Shown here in pieces: positions 45,291 through 57,200 of a DNA stretch of 64,000 nucleotides; position 1 is the first letter of the stretch, and every line of letters starts with the position of its first letter. The notes beneath the pieces were generated by a model that made no database searches, was not told the DNA's origin, and worked only from the letters and a program-made list of their open reading frames with translations. The position numbers and the translations under genes were made by a program. The stretch comes from Lasioglossum baleicum (taxonomy: Eukaryota > Arthropoda > Insecta > Hymenoptera > Halictidae), in contig NC_134946.1 of assembly GCF_051020765.1 (NCBI RefSeq), positions 9,524,739-9,588,738 of the forward strand. Direction: 5' to 3'.

Positions 45291-48200
45291 CGCGTGTGAG
45301 ACGATGCATGCATTCTTTCAGTTGGGTTAGTCCGAACGCGTGTGTGAGAGGATGCATTCCGCAGGTTAGTCGAGCAAAAACACGTGCGAGAGGATGCATT
45401 CCGCAGGTTAGTCGAGCAAAAACACGTGCGAGAGGATGCATTCCGCAGGCTAGTCGAGCAAAAACACGTGCGAGAGGATGCATCCCGCAGGCTAGTCGAG
45501 CAAAAACACGTGCGAGAGGATGCATCCCGCAGGCTAGTCGAGTAAAAACACGTGCGAGAGGATGCATCCCGCAGGCTAGTCGAGTAAAAACACGTGCGAG
45601 AGGATGCATCCCGCAGGCTAGTCGAGTAAAAACACGTGCGAGAGGATGCATCCCGCAGGCTAGTCGAGTAAAAACACGTGCGAGAGGATGCATCCCGCAG
45701 GCTAGTTGAGTAAAAACACGTGCGAGAGGATGCATCCCGCAGGCTAGTCGAGCAAATACACGTGCGAGAGGATGCATCCCGCAGGCGAGTCGAGCAAAAA
45801 CACGTGCGAGAGGATGCATGCCGCAGGCTAGTCGAGCAAAAACACGTGCGAGAGGATGCATCCTGCAGGCTAGTCGAGTAAAAACACGTGCGAGAGGATG
45901 CACCCCGCAGGCTAGTCGAGTAAAAACACGTGCGAGAGGATGCATCCCGCAGGCTAGTCGAGTAAAAACACGTGCGAGAGGATGCATCCCGCAGGCTAGT
46001 CGAGTAAAAACACGTGCGAGAGGATGCATCCCGCAGGCTAGTCGAGTAAAAACACGTGCGAGAGGATGCATCCCGCAGGCTAGTCGAGTAAAAACACGTG
46101 CGAGAGGATGCATCCCGCAGGCTAGTCGAGTCAAAACACGTGCGAGAGGATGCATCTCGCAGGCTAGTCGAGTAAAAACACGTGCGAGAGGATGCATTCC
46201 GCAGGCTAGTCGAGTAAAAACACGTGCGAGAGGATGCATCCCGCAGGCTAGTCGAGTAAGAACACGTGCGAGATGATGCTTCTCGCAGGCTAGTCGAGTG
46301 AAAACACGTGCGAGAGGATGCTTCCCGCAGGCTAGTCGAGTAAAAACACGTGCGAGAGGATGCATCCCGCAGGATAGTCGAGTCAAAACACGTGCGAGGG
46401 GATGCATTCCGCAGGCTAGTCGAGTAAAAACACGTGCGAGAGGATGCATCCCGCAGGCTAGTCGAGTGAAAACACGTGCGAGAGGATGCTTCCCGCAGGC
46501 TAGTCGAGTAAAAACACGTGCGAGAGGATGCATCCCGCAGGCTAGTCGAGTCAAAACACGTGCGAGAGGACGCATTCCGCAGGCTAGTCGAGTAAAAACA
46601 CGTGCGGGAGGATGCATCCCGCAGGCTAGTCCAGTAAAAACACGTGCGAGAGGATGCTTCCCGCAGGCTAGTCGAGTAAAAACACGTGCGAGAGGATGCT
46701 TCCCGCAGGCTAGTCGAGTAAAAACACGTGCGAGAGGGTGTATCTCGCAGGCTAGTCGAGTAAACACACGTGCGAGAGGATGCATCCCGCAGGCTAGTCG
46801 AGTCAAAACACGTGCGAGAGGATGCATCCCGCAGGCTAGTCGAGCAAAAACACGTGCGAGAGGATGCATCCCGCAGGTTAGTCGAGTAAAAATACGTGCG
46901 AGAGGATGCATCCGGCAGGCTAGTCGAGTAAAAACACGTGCGAGAGGATGCATCCCGCAGGCTAGTCGAGTAAAAACACGTGCTAGAGGATGCATCCCGC
47001 AGGCTAGTCGAGTAGAAACACGTGCGAGAGGATGCATCCCGCAGGCTAGTCGAGTAGAAACACGTGCGAGAGGATGCATCCCGCAGGCTAGTCGAGTAAA
47101 AACACGTGCGAGAGGATGCATCCCGCAGGCTAGTCGAGTAAAAACACGTGCGAGAGGATGCTTCCCGCAGGCTAGTCGAGTAAAAACACGTGCGAGAGGA
47201 TGCATCCCGCAGGCTAGTCGAGTAAAAACACGTGCGGGAGGATGCATCCCGCAGGCTAGTCGAGTAAAAACACGTGCGAGAGGATGCATCCCGCAGGCTA
47301 GGCGAGTAAAAACACGTGCGAGAGGATGCATCCCGCAGGCTAGTCGAGTAAAAACACGTGCGAGAGGATGCATCCCTCAGGCTAGTCGAGTAAAAACACG
47401 TGCGAGAGGATGCATCCCGCAGGCTAGTCGAGTAAAAATACGTGCGAGAGGATGCATCCGGCAGGCTAGTCGAGTAAAAACACGTGCGAGAGGATGCATC
47501 CCGCAGGATAGTCGAGTCAAAACACGTGCGAGGGGATGCATTCCGCAGGCTAGTCGAGTAAAAACACGTGCGAGAGGATGCATCCCGCAGGCTAGTCGAG
47601 TGAAAACACGTGCGAGAGGATGCTTCCCGCAGGCTAGTCGAGTAAAAACACGTGCGAGAGGATGCATCCCGCAGGCTAGTCGAGTCAAAACACGTGCGAG
47701 AGGACGCATTCCGCAGGCTAGTCGAGTAAAAACACGTGCGGGAGGATGCATCCCGCAGGCTAGTCCAGTAAAAACACGTGCGAGAGGATGCTTCCCGCAG
47801 GCTAGTCGAGTAAAAACACGTGCGAGAGGATGCATCCCGCAGGCTAGTCGAGTAAAAATACGTGCGAGAGGATGCATCCGGCAGGCTAGTCGAGTAAAAA
47901 CACGTGCGAGAGGATGCATCCCGCAGGATAGTCGAGTCAAAACACGTGCGAGGGGATGCATTCCGCAGGCTAGTCGAGTAAAAACACGTGCGAGAGGATG
48001 CATCCCGCAGGCTAGTCGAGTGAAAACACGTGCGAGAGGATGCTTCCCGCAGGCTAGTCGAGTAAAAACACGTGCGAGAGGATGCATCCCGCAGGCTAGT
48101 CGAGTAAAAACACGTGCGAGAGGATGCATCCCGCAGGCTAGTCGAGTAAAAACACGTGCGAGAGGATGCATCCCGCAGGCTAGTCGAGTAAAAATACGTG

Positions 48201-51200
48201 CGAGAGGATGCATCCGGCAGGCTAGTCGAGTAAAAACACGTGCGAGAGGATGCATCCCGCAGGATAGTCGAGTCAAAACACGTGCGAGGGGATGCATTCC
48301 GCAGGCTAGTCGAGTCAAAACACGTGCGAGAGGACGCATTCCGCAGGCTAGTCGAGTAAAAACACGTGCGGGAGGATGCATCCCGCAGGCTAGTCCAGTA
48401 AAAACACGTGCGAGAGGATGCATCCCGCAGGCTAGTCGAGTGAAAACACGTGCGAGAGGATGCTTCCCGCAGGCTAGTCGAGTAAAAACACGTGCGAGAG
48501 GATGCATCCCGCAGGCTAGTCGAGTAAAAATACGTGCGAGAGGATGCATCCGGCAGGCTAGTCGAGTAAAAACACGTGCGAGAGGATGCATCCCGCAGGA
48601 TAGTCGAGTCAAAACACGTGCGAGGGGATGCATTCCGCAGGCTAGTCGAGTAAAAACACGTGCGAGAGGATGCATCCCGCAGGCTAGTCGAGTGAAAACA
48701 CGTGCGAGAGGATGCTTCCCGCAGGCTAGTCGAGTAAAAACACGTGCGAGAGGATGCATCCCGCAGGCTAGTCGAGTCAAAACACGTGCGAGAGGACGCA
48801 TTCCGCAGGCTAGTCGAGTAAAAACACGTGCGGGAGGATGCATCCCGCAGGCTAGTCCAGTAAAAACACGTGCGAGAGGATGCTTCCCGCAGGCTAGTCG
48901 AGTAAAAACACGTGCGAGAGGATGCATCCCGCAGGCTAGTCGAGTAAAAACACGTGCGGGAGGATGCATCCCGCAGGCTAGTCGAGTAAAAACACGTGCG
49001 AGAGGATGCATCCCGCAGGCTAGGCGAGTAAAAACACGTGCGAGAGGATGCATCCCGCAGGCTAGTCGAGTAAAAACACGTGCGAGAGGATGCATCCCTC
49101 AGGCTAGTCGAGTAAAAACACGTGCGAGAGGATGCATCCCGCAGGCTAGTCGAGTAAAAATACGTGCGAGAGGATGCATCCGGCAGGCTAGTCGAGTAAA
49201 AACACGTGCGAGAGGATGCATCCCGCAGGCTAGTCGAGTAAAAACACGTGCTAGAGGATGCAACCCGCAGGCTAGTCGAGTCAAAACACGTGCGAGAGGA
49301 TGCATCCCGCAGGCTAGTCGAGCAAAAACACGTGCGAGAGGATGCATCCCGCAGGCTAGTCGAGTAAAAACACGTGCTAGAGGATGCAACCCGCAGGCTA
49401 GTCGAGTCCAAACACGTGCGAGAGGATGCATCCCGCAGGCTAGTCGAGCAAAAACACGTGCGAGAGGATGCATCCCGCAGGCTAGTCGAGTAAAAACACG
49501 TGCGAGAGGATGCTTCCCGCAGGCTAGTCGAGTAAAAACACGTGCGAGAGGATGCTTCCCGCAGGCTAGTCGAGTAAAAACACTTGCGAAAGGATGCATC
49601 CCGCAGGCTAGTCGAGTAAAAACACGTGCTAGAGGATGCAACCCGCAGGCTAGTCGAGTCCAAACACGTGCGAGAGGATGCATCCCGCAGGCTAGTCGAG
49701 CAAAAACACGTGCGAGAGGATGCATCCCGCAGGCTAGTCGAGTAAAAACACGTGCGAGAGGATGCATCCCGCAGGCTAGTCCAGTAAAAACACGTGCGAG
49801 AGGATGCTTCCCGCAGGCTAGTCGAGTAAAAACACGTGCGAGAGGATGCTTCCCGCAGGCTAGTCGAGTAAAAACACGTGCGAGAGGGTGTATCTCGCAG
49901 GCTAGTCGAGTAAACACACGTGCGAGAGGATGCATCCCGCAGGCTAGTCGAGTAAAAACACGTGCTAGAGGATGCAACCCGCAGGCTAGTCGAGTCAAAA
50001 CACGTGCGAGAGGATGCATCCCGCAGGCTAGTCGAGCAAAAACACGTGCGAGAGGATGCATCCCGCAGGCTAGTCGAGTAAAAACACGTGCTAGAGGATG
50101 CAACCCGCAGGCTAGTCGAGTCCAAACACGTGCGAGAGGATGCATCCCGCAGGCTAGTCGAGCAAAAACACGTGCGAGAGGATGCATCCCGCAGGCTAGT
50201 CCAGTAAAAACACGTGCGAGAGGATGCTTCCCGCAGGCTAGTCGAGTAAAAACACGTGCGAGAGGATGCTTCCCGCAGGCTAGTCGAGTAAAAACACTTG
50301 CGAAAGGATGCATCCCGCAGGCTAGTCCAGTAAAAACACGTAAGAGAGGATGCATCCCGCAGGCTAGTCCAGTAAAAACACGTGCGAGAGGATGCATCCC
50401 GCAGGCTAGTCGAGTAAAAACACGTGCGAGAGGATGCATCCCGCAGGCTAGTCGAGTAAAAACACGTGCGAGAGGATGCATCCCGCAGGCTAGTGGAGTA
50501 AAAACACGTGCGAGAGGATGCATCCCGCAGGCTAGTCGAGTAAAAACACGTGCGAGAGGATGCATCCCGCAGGCTAGGCGAGCAAAAACACGTGCGAGAG
50601 GATGCATCCCGCAGGCTAGTCGAGTAAAAACACGTGCTAGAGGATGCAACCCGCAGGCTAGTCGAGTCAAAACACGTGCGAGAGGATGCATCCCGCAGGC
50701 TAGTCGAGCAAAAACACGTGCGAGAGGATGCATCCCGCAGGCTAGTCGAGTAAAAACACGTGCTAGAGGATGCAAGCCGCAGGCTAGTCGAGTCCAAACA
50801 CGTGCGAGAGGATGCATCCCGCAGGCTAGTCGAGCAAAAACACGTGCGAGAGGATGCATCCCGCAGGCTAGTCCAGTAAAAACACGTGCGAGAGGATGCT
50901 TCCCGCAGGCTAGTCGAGTAAAAACACGTGCGAGAGGATGCTTCCCGCAGGCTAGTCGAGTAAAAACACTTGCGAAAGGATGCATCCCGCAGGCTAGTCC
51001 AGTAAAAACACGTAAGAGAGGATGCATCCCGCAGGCTAGTCCAGTAAAAACACGTGCGAGAGGATGCATCCCGCAGGCTAGTCGAGTAAAAACACGTGCG
51101 AGAGGATGCATGCCGCAGGCTAGTCGAGTAAAAACACGTGCGAGAGGATGCATCCCGCAGGCAAGGCGAGTAAAAACACGTGCGAGAGGATGCATCCCGC

Positions 51201-54200
51201 AGGCTAGTCGAGTAAAAACTCGTGCGAGAGGATGCATCCCGCAGGCTAGTCGAGTGAAAACACGTGCGAGAGGATGCTTCCCGCAGGCTAGTCGAGTAAA
51301 AACACGTGCGAGAGGATGCATCCCGCAGGCTAGTCGAGTCAAAACACGTGCGAGAGGACGCATTCCGCAGGCTAGTCGAGTAAACACACGTGCGAGAGGA
51401 TGCATCCCGCAGGCTAGTCCAGTAAAAACACGTGCGAGAGGATGCTTCCCGCAGGCTAGTCGAGTAAAAACACGTGCGAGAGGATGCTTCCCGCAGGCTA
51501 GTCGAGTAAAAACACGTGCTAGAGGATGCAACCCGCAGGCTAGTCGAGTCCAAACACGTGCGAGAGGATGCATCCCGCAGGCTAGTCGAGTAAAAACACG
51601 TGCGAGAGGATGCATCCCGCAGGCTAGGCGAGTAAAAACACGTGCGAGAGGATGCAACCCGCAGGCTAGTCGAGTCAAAACACGTGCGAGAGGATGCATC
51701 CCGCAGGCTAGTCGAGCAAAAACACGTGCGAGAGGATGCATCCCGCAGGCTAGTCGAGTAAAAACACGTGCTAGAGGATGCAACCCGCAGGCTTGTCGAG
51801 TCCAAACACGTGCGAGAGGATGCATCCCGCAGGCTAGTCGAGCAAAAACACGTGCGAGAGGATGCATCCCGCAGGCTAGTCCAGTAAAAACACGTGCGAG
51901 AGGATGCTTCCCGCAGGCTAGTCGAGTAAAAACACGTGCGAGAGGATGCTTCCCGCAGGCTAGTCGAGTAAAAACACTTGCGAAAGGATGCATCCCGCAG
52001 GCTAGTCCAGTAAAAACACGTAAGAGAGGATGCATCCCGCAGGCTAGTCCAGTAAAAACACGTGCGAGAGGATGCATCCCGCAGGCTAGTCGAGTAAAAA
52101 CACGTGCGAGAGGATGCATCCCGCAGGCTAGTCGAGTAAAAACACGTGCGAGAGGATGCATCCCGCAGGCTAGGCGAGTAAAAACACGTGCGAGAGGATG
52201 CATCCCGCAGGCTAGTCGAGTAAAAACACGTGCGAGAGGATGCATCCCGCAGGCTAGTCGAGTAAAAACACGTGCGAGAGGATGCATCCCGCAGGCTAGT
52301 CGAGTAAAAATACGTGCGAGAGGATGCATCCGGCAGGCTAGTCGAGTAAAAACACGTGCGAGAGGATGCATCCCGCAGGCTAGTCGAGTAAAAACACGTG
52401 CTAGAGGATGCAACCCGCAGGCTAGTCGAGTCCAAACACGTGCGAGATGATGCTTCCCGCAGGCTAGTCGAGTGAAAACACGTGCGAGAGGATGCATCCC
52501 GCAGGCTAGTCGAGTAAAAACACGTGCGAGAGGATGCATCCCGCAGGCTAGTCGAGTAAAAACACGTGCTAGAGGATGCATCCCGCAGGCTAGTCGAGTA
52601 GAAACACGTGCGAGAGGATGCATCCCGCAGGCTAGTCGAGTAGAAACACGTGCGAGAGGATGCATCCCGCAGGCTAGTCGAGTAAAAACACGTGCGAGAG
52701 GATGCATCCCGCAGGCTAGTCGAGTAAAAACACGTGCGAGAGGATGCTTCCCGCAGGCTAGTCGAGTAAAAACACGTGCGAGAGGATGCATCCCGCAGGC
52801 TAGTCGAGTAAAAACACGTGCGAGAGGATGCATCCCGCAGGCTAGTCGAGTAAAAACACGTGCGAGAGGATGCATCCCGCAGGCTAGGCGAGTAAAAACA
52901 CGTGCGAGAGGATGCATCCCGCAGGCTAGTCGAGTAAAAACACGTGCGAGAGGATGCATCCCGCAGGCTAGTCGAGTAAAAACACGTGCGAGAGGATGCA
53001 TCCCGCAGGCAATGCGAGTAAAAACACGTGCGAGAGGATGCATCCGGCAGGCTAGTCGAGTAAAAACACGTGCGAGAGGATGCATCCCGCAGGCTAGTCG
53101 AGTAAAAACACGTGCGAGAGGATGCATCCCGCCGGCTAGTCGAGTAAAAACACGTGCTAGAGGATGCAACCCGCAGGCTAGTCGAGTCCAAACACGTGCG
53201 AGAGGATGCATCCCGCAGGCTAGTCGAGCAAAAACACGTGCGAGAGGATGCATCCCGCAGGCTAGTCCAGTAAAAACACGTGCGAGAGGATGCTTCCCGC
53301 AGGCTAGTCGAGTAAAAACACGTGCGAGAGGATGCTTCCCGCAGGCTAGTCGAGTAAAAACACTTGCGAAAGGATGCATCCCGCAGGCTAGTCGAGTAAA
53401 AACACGTGCGAGAGGATGCATCCCGCAGGCTAGTCCAGTAAAAACACGTGCGAGAGGATGCATCCCGCAGGCTAGTCGAGTAAAAACACGTGCGAGAGGA
53501 TGCATCCCGCAGGCTAGTCGAGTAAAAACACGTGCGAGAGGATGCATCCCGCTGGCTAGTCGAGTAAAAATACGTGCGAGAGGATGCATCCGGCAGGCTA
53601 GTCGAGTAAAAACACGTGCGAGAGGATGCATCCCGCAGGCTAGTCGAGTAAAAACACGTGCTAGAGGATGCAACCCGCAGGCTAGTCGAGTCCAAACACG
53701 TGCGAGAGGATGCATCCCGCAGGCTAGTCGAGTAAAAACACGTGCGAGAGGATGCATCCCGCAGGCTAGGCGAGTAAAAACACGTGCGAGAGGATGCAAC
53801 CCGCAGGCTAGTCGAGTCAAAACACGTGCGAGAGGATGCATCCCGCAGGCTAGTCGAGCAAAAACACGTGCGAGAGGATGCATCCCGCAGGCTAGTCGAG
53901 TAAAAACACGTGCTAGAGGATGCAACCCGCAGGCTAGTCGAGTCCAAACACGTGCGAGAGGATGCATCCCGCAGGCTAGTCGAGCAAAAACACGTGCGAG
54001 AGGATGCATCCCGCAGGCTAGTCCAGTAAAAACACGTGCGAGAGGATGCTTCCCGCAGGCTAGTCGAGTAAAAACACGTGCGAGAGGATGCTTCCCGCAG
54101 GCTAGTCGAGTAAAAACACTTGCGAAAGGATGCATCCCGCAGGCTAGTCCAGTAAAAACACGTAAGAGAGGATGCATCCCGCAGGCTAGTCCAGTAAAAA

Positions 54201-57200
54201 CACGTGCGAGAGGATGCATCCCGCAGGCTAGTCGAGTAAAAACACGTGCGAGAGGATGCATCCCGCAGGCTAGTCGAGTAAAAACATGTGCGAGAGGATG
54301 CATCCCGCAGGCTAGTCGAGTAAAAAACACGTGCGAGAGGATGCATCCCGCAGGCTAGTCGAGTAAAAACACGTGCGAGAGGATGCTTCCCGCAGGCTAG
54401 TCGAGTGAAAACACGTGCGAGAGGATGCTTCCCGCAGGCTAGTCGAGTAAAAACACGTGCGAGAGGATGCTTCCCGAAGGCTAGTCGTGTAAAAACACGT
54501 GCGAGAGGATGCATCCCGCAGGCTAGTCGAGTAAAAACACGTGCGAGAGGATGCATCCAACAGGCTAGTCGAGTGAAAACACGTGCGAGAGGATGCATCC
54601 CGCAGGCTAGTCGAGTAAAAACACGTGCGAGAGGATGCATCCCGCAGGCTAGTCGAGTAAAAACACGTGCGAGAGGATGCATCCCGGAGACTAGTCGAGT
54701 AAAAACACGTGCGAGAGGATGCTTCCCGCAGGCTAGTCGAGTAAAAACACGTGCGAGAGGATGCATCCCGCAGGCTAGTCGAGTAAAAACACGTGCGAGA
54801 GGATGCATCCCGCAGGCTAGTCGAGTCAAAACACGTGCGAGAGGATGCATCTCGCAGGCTAGTCGAGTAAAAACACGTGCGAGAGGATGCATTCCGCAGG
54901 CTAGTCGAGTAAAAACACGTGCGAGAGGATGCATCCCGCAGGCTAGTCGAGTAAGAACACGTGCGAGATGATGCTTCTCGCAGGCTAGTCGAGTGAAAAC
55001 ACGTGCGAGAGGATGCTTCCCGCAGGCTAGTCGAGTAAAAACACGTGCGAGAGGATGCATCCCGCAGGCTAGTCGAGTCAAAACACGTGCGAGGGGATGC
55101 ATTCCGCAGGCTAGTCGAGTAAAAACACGTGCGAGAGGATGCATCCCGCAGGCTAGTCGAGTGAAAACACGTGCGAGAGGATGCTTCCCGCAGGCTAGTC
55201 GAGTAAAAACACGTGCGAGAGGATGCATCCCGCAGGCTAGTCGAGTCAAAACACGTGCGAGAGGACGCATTCCGCAGGCTAGTCGAGTAAAAACACGTGC
55301 GAGAGGATGCATCCCGCAGGCTAGTCCAGTAAAAACACGTGCGAGAGGATGCTTCCCGCAGGCTAGTCGAGTAAAAACACGTGCGAGAGGATGCTTCCCG
55401 CAGGCTAGTCGAGTAAAAACACGTGCGAGAGGGTGTATCTCGCAGGCTAGTCGAGTAAACACACGTGCGAGAGGATGCATCCCGCAGGCTAGTCGAGTCA
55501 AAACACGTGCGAGAGGATGCATCCCGCAGGCTAGTCGAGCAAAAACACGTGCGAGAGGATGCATCCCGCAGGTTAGTCGAGTAAAAATACGTGCGAGAGG
55601 ATGCATCCGGCAGGCTAGTCGAGTAAAAACACGTGCGAGAGGATGCATCCCGCAGGCTAGTCGAGTAAAAACACGTGCTAGAGGATGCATCCCGCAGGCT
55701 AGTCGAGTAGAAACACGTGCGAGAGGATGCATCCCGCAGGCTAGTCGAGTAGAAACACGTGCGAGAGGATGCATCCCGCAGGCTAGTCGAGTAAAAACAC
55801 GTGCGAGAGGATGCATCCCGCAGGCTAGTCGAGTAAAAACACGTGCGAGAGGATGCTTCCCGCAGGCTAGTCGAGTAAAAACACGTGCGGGAGGATGCAT
55901 CCCGCAGGCTAGTCGAGTAAAAACACGTGCGAGAGGATGCATCCCGCAGGCTAGTCGAGTAAAAACACGTGCGAGAGGATGCATCCCGCAGGCTAGGCGA
56001 GTAAAAACACGTGCGAGAGGATGCATCCCGCAGGCTAGTCGAGTAAAAACACGTGCGAGAGGATGCATCCCTCAGGCTAGTCGAGTAAAAACACGTGCGA
56101 GAGGATGCATCCCGCAGGCTAGTCGAGTAAAAATACGTGCGAGAGGATGCATCCGGCAGGCTAGTCGAGTAAAAAGACGTGCGAGAGGATGCATCCCGCA
56201 GGCTAGTCGAGTAAAAACACGTGCTAGAGGATGCAACCCGCAGGCTAGTCGAGTCAAAACACGTGCGAGAGGATGCATCCCGCAGGCTAGTCGAGCAAAA
56301 ACACGTGCGAGAGGATGCATCCCGCAGGCTAGTCGAGTAAAAACACGTGCTAGAGGATGCAACCCGCAGGCTAGTCGAGTCCAAACACGTGCGAGAGGAT
56401 GCATCCCGCAGGCTAGTCGAGCAAAAACACGTGCGAGAGGATGCATCCCGCAGGCTAGTCGAGTAAAAACACGTGCGAGAGGATGCTTCCCGCAGGCTAG
56501 TCGAGTAAAAACACGTGCGAGAGGATGCTTCCCGCAGGCTAGTCGAGTAAAAACACTTGCGAAAGGATGCATCCCGCAGGCTAGTCGAGTAAAAACACGT
56601 GCTAGAGGATGCAACCCGCAGGCTAGTCGAGTCCAAACACGTGCGAGAGGATGCATCCCGCAGGCTAGTCGAGCAAAAACACGTGCGAGAGGATGCATCC
56701 CGCAGGCTAGTCGAGTAAAAACACGTGCGAGAGGATGCATCCCGCAGGCTAGTCCAGTAAAAACACGTGCGAGAGGATGCTTCCCGCAGGCTAGTCGAGT
56801 AAAAACACGTGCGAGAGGATGCTTCCCGCAGGCTAGTCGAGTAAAAACACGTGCGAGAGGGTGTATCTCGCAGGCTAGTCGAGTAAACACACGTGCGAGA
56901 GGATGCATCCCGCAGGCTAGTCGAGTAAAAACACGTGCTAGAGGATGCAACCCGCAGGCTAGTCGAGTCAAAACACGTGCGAGAGGATGCATCCCGCAGG
57001 CTAGTCGAGCAAAAACACGTGCGAGAGGATGCATCCCGCAGGCTAGTCGAGTAAAAACACGTGCTAGAGGATGCAACCCGCAGGCTAGTCGAGTCCAAAC
57101 ACGTGCGAGAGGATGCATCCCGCAGGCTAGTCGAGCAAAAACACGTGCGAGAGGATGCATCCCGCAGGCTAGTCCAGTAAAAACACGTGCGAGAGGATGC

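Noticed and set aside
45281..56068. Frames of thousands of codons across the satellite as a giant repetitive protein
   Set aside because: Three frames are open at once on opposite strands because the 42-base unit has no stop in them. The 1-base insertion at 54322-54327 moves translation from one repetitive frame to another without closing it, and there is no promoter, splice or codon signal.
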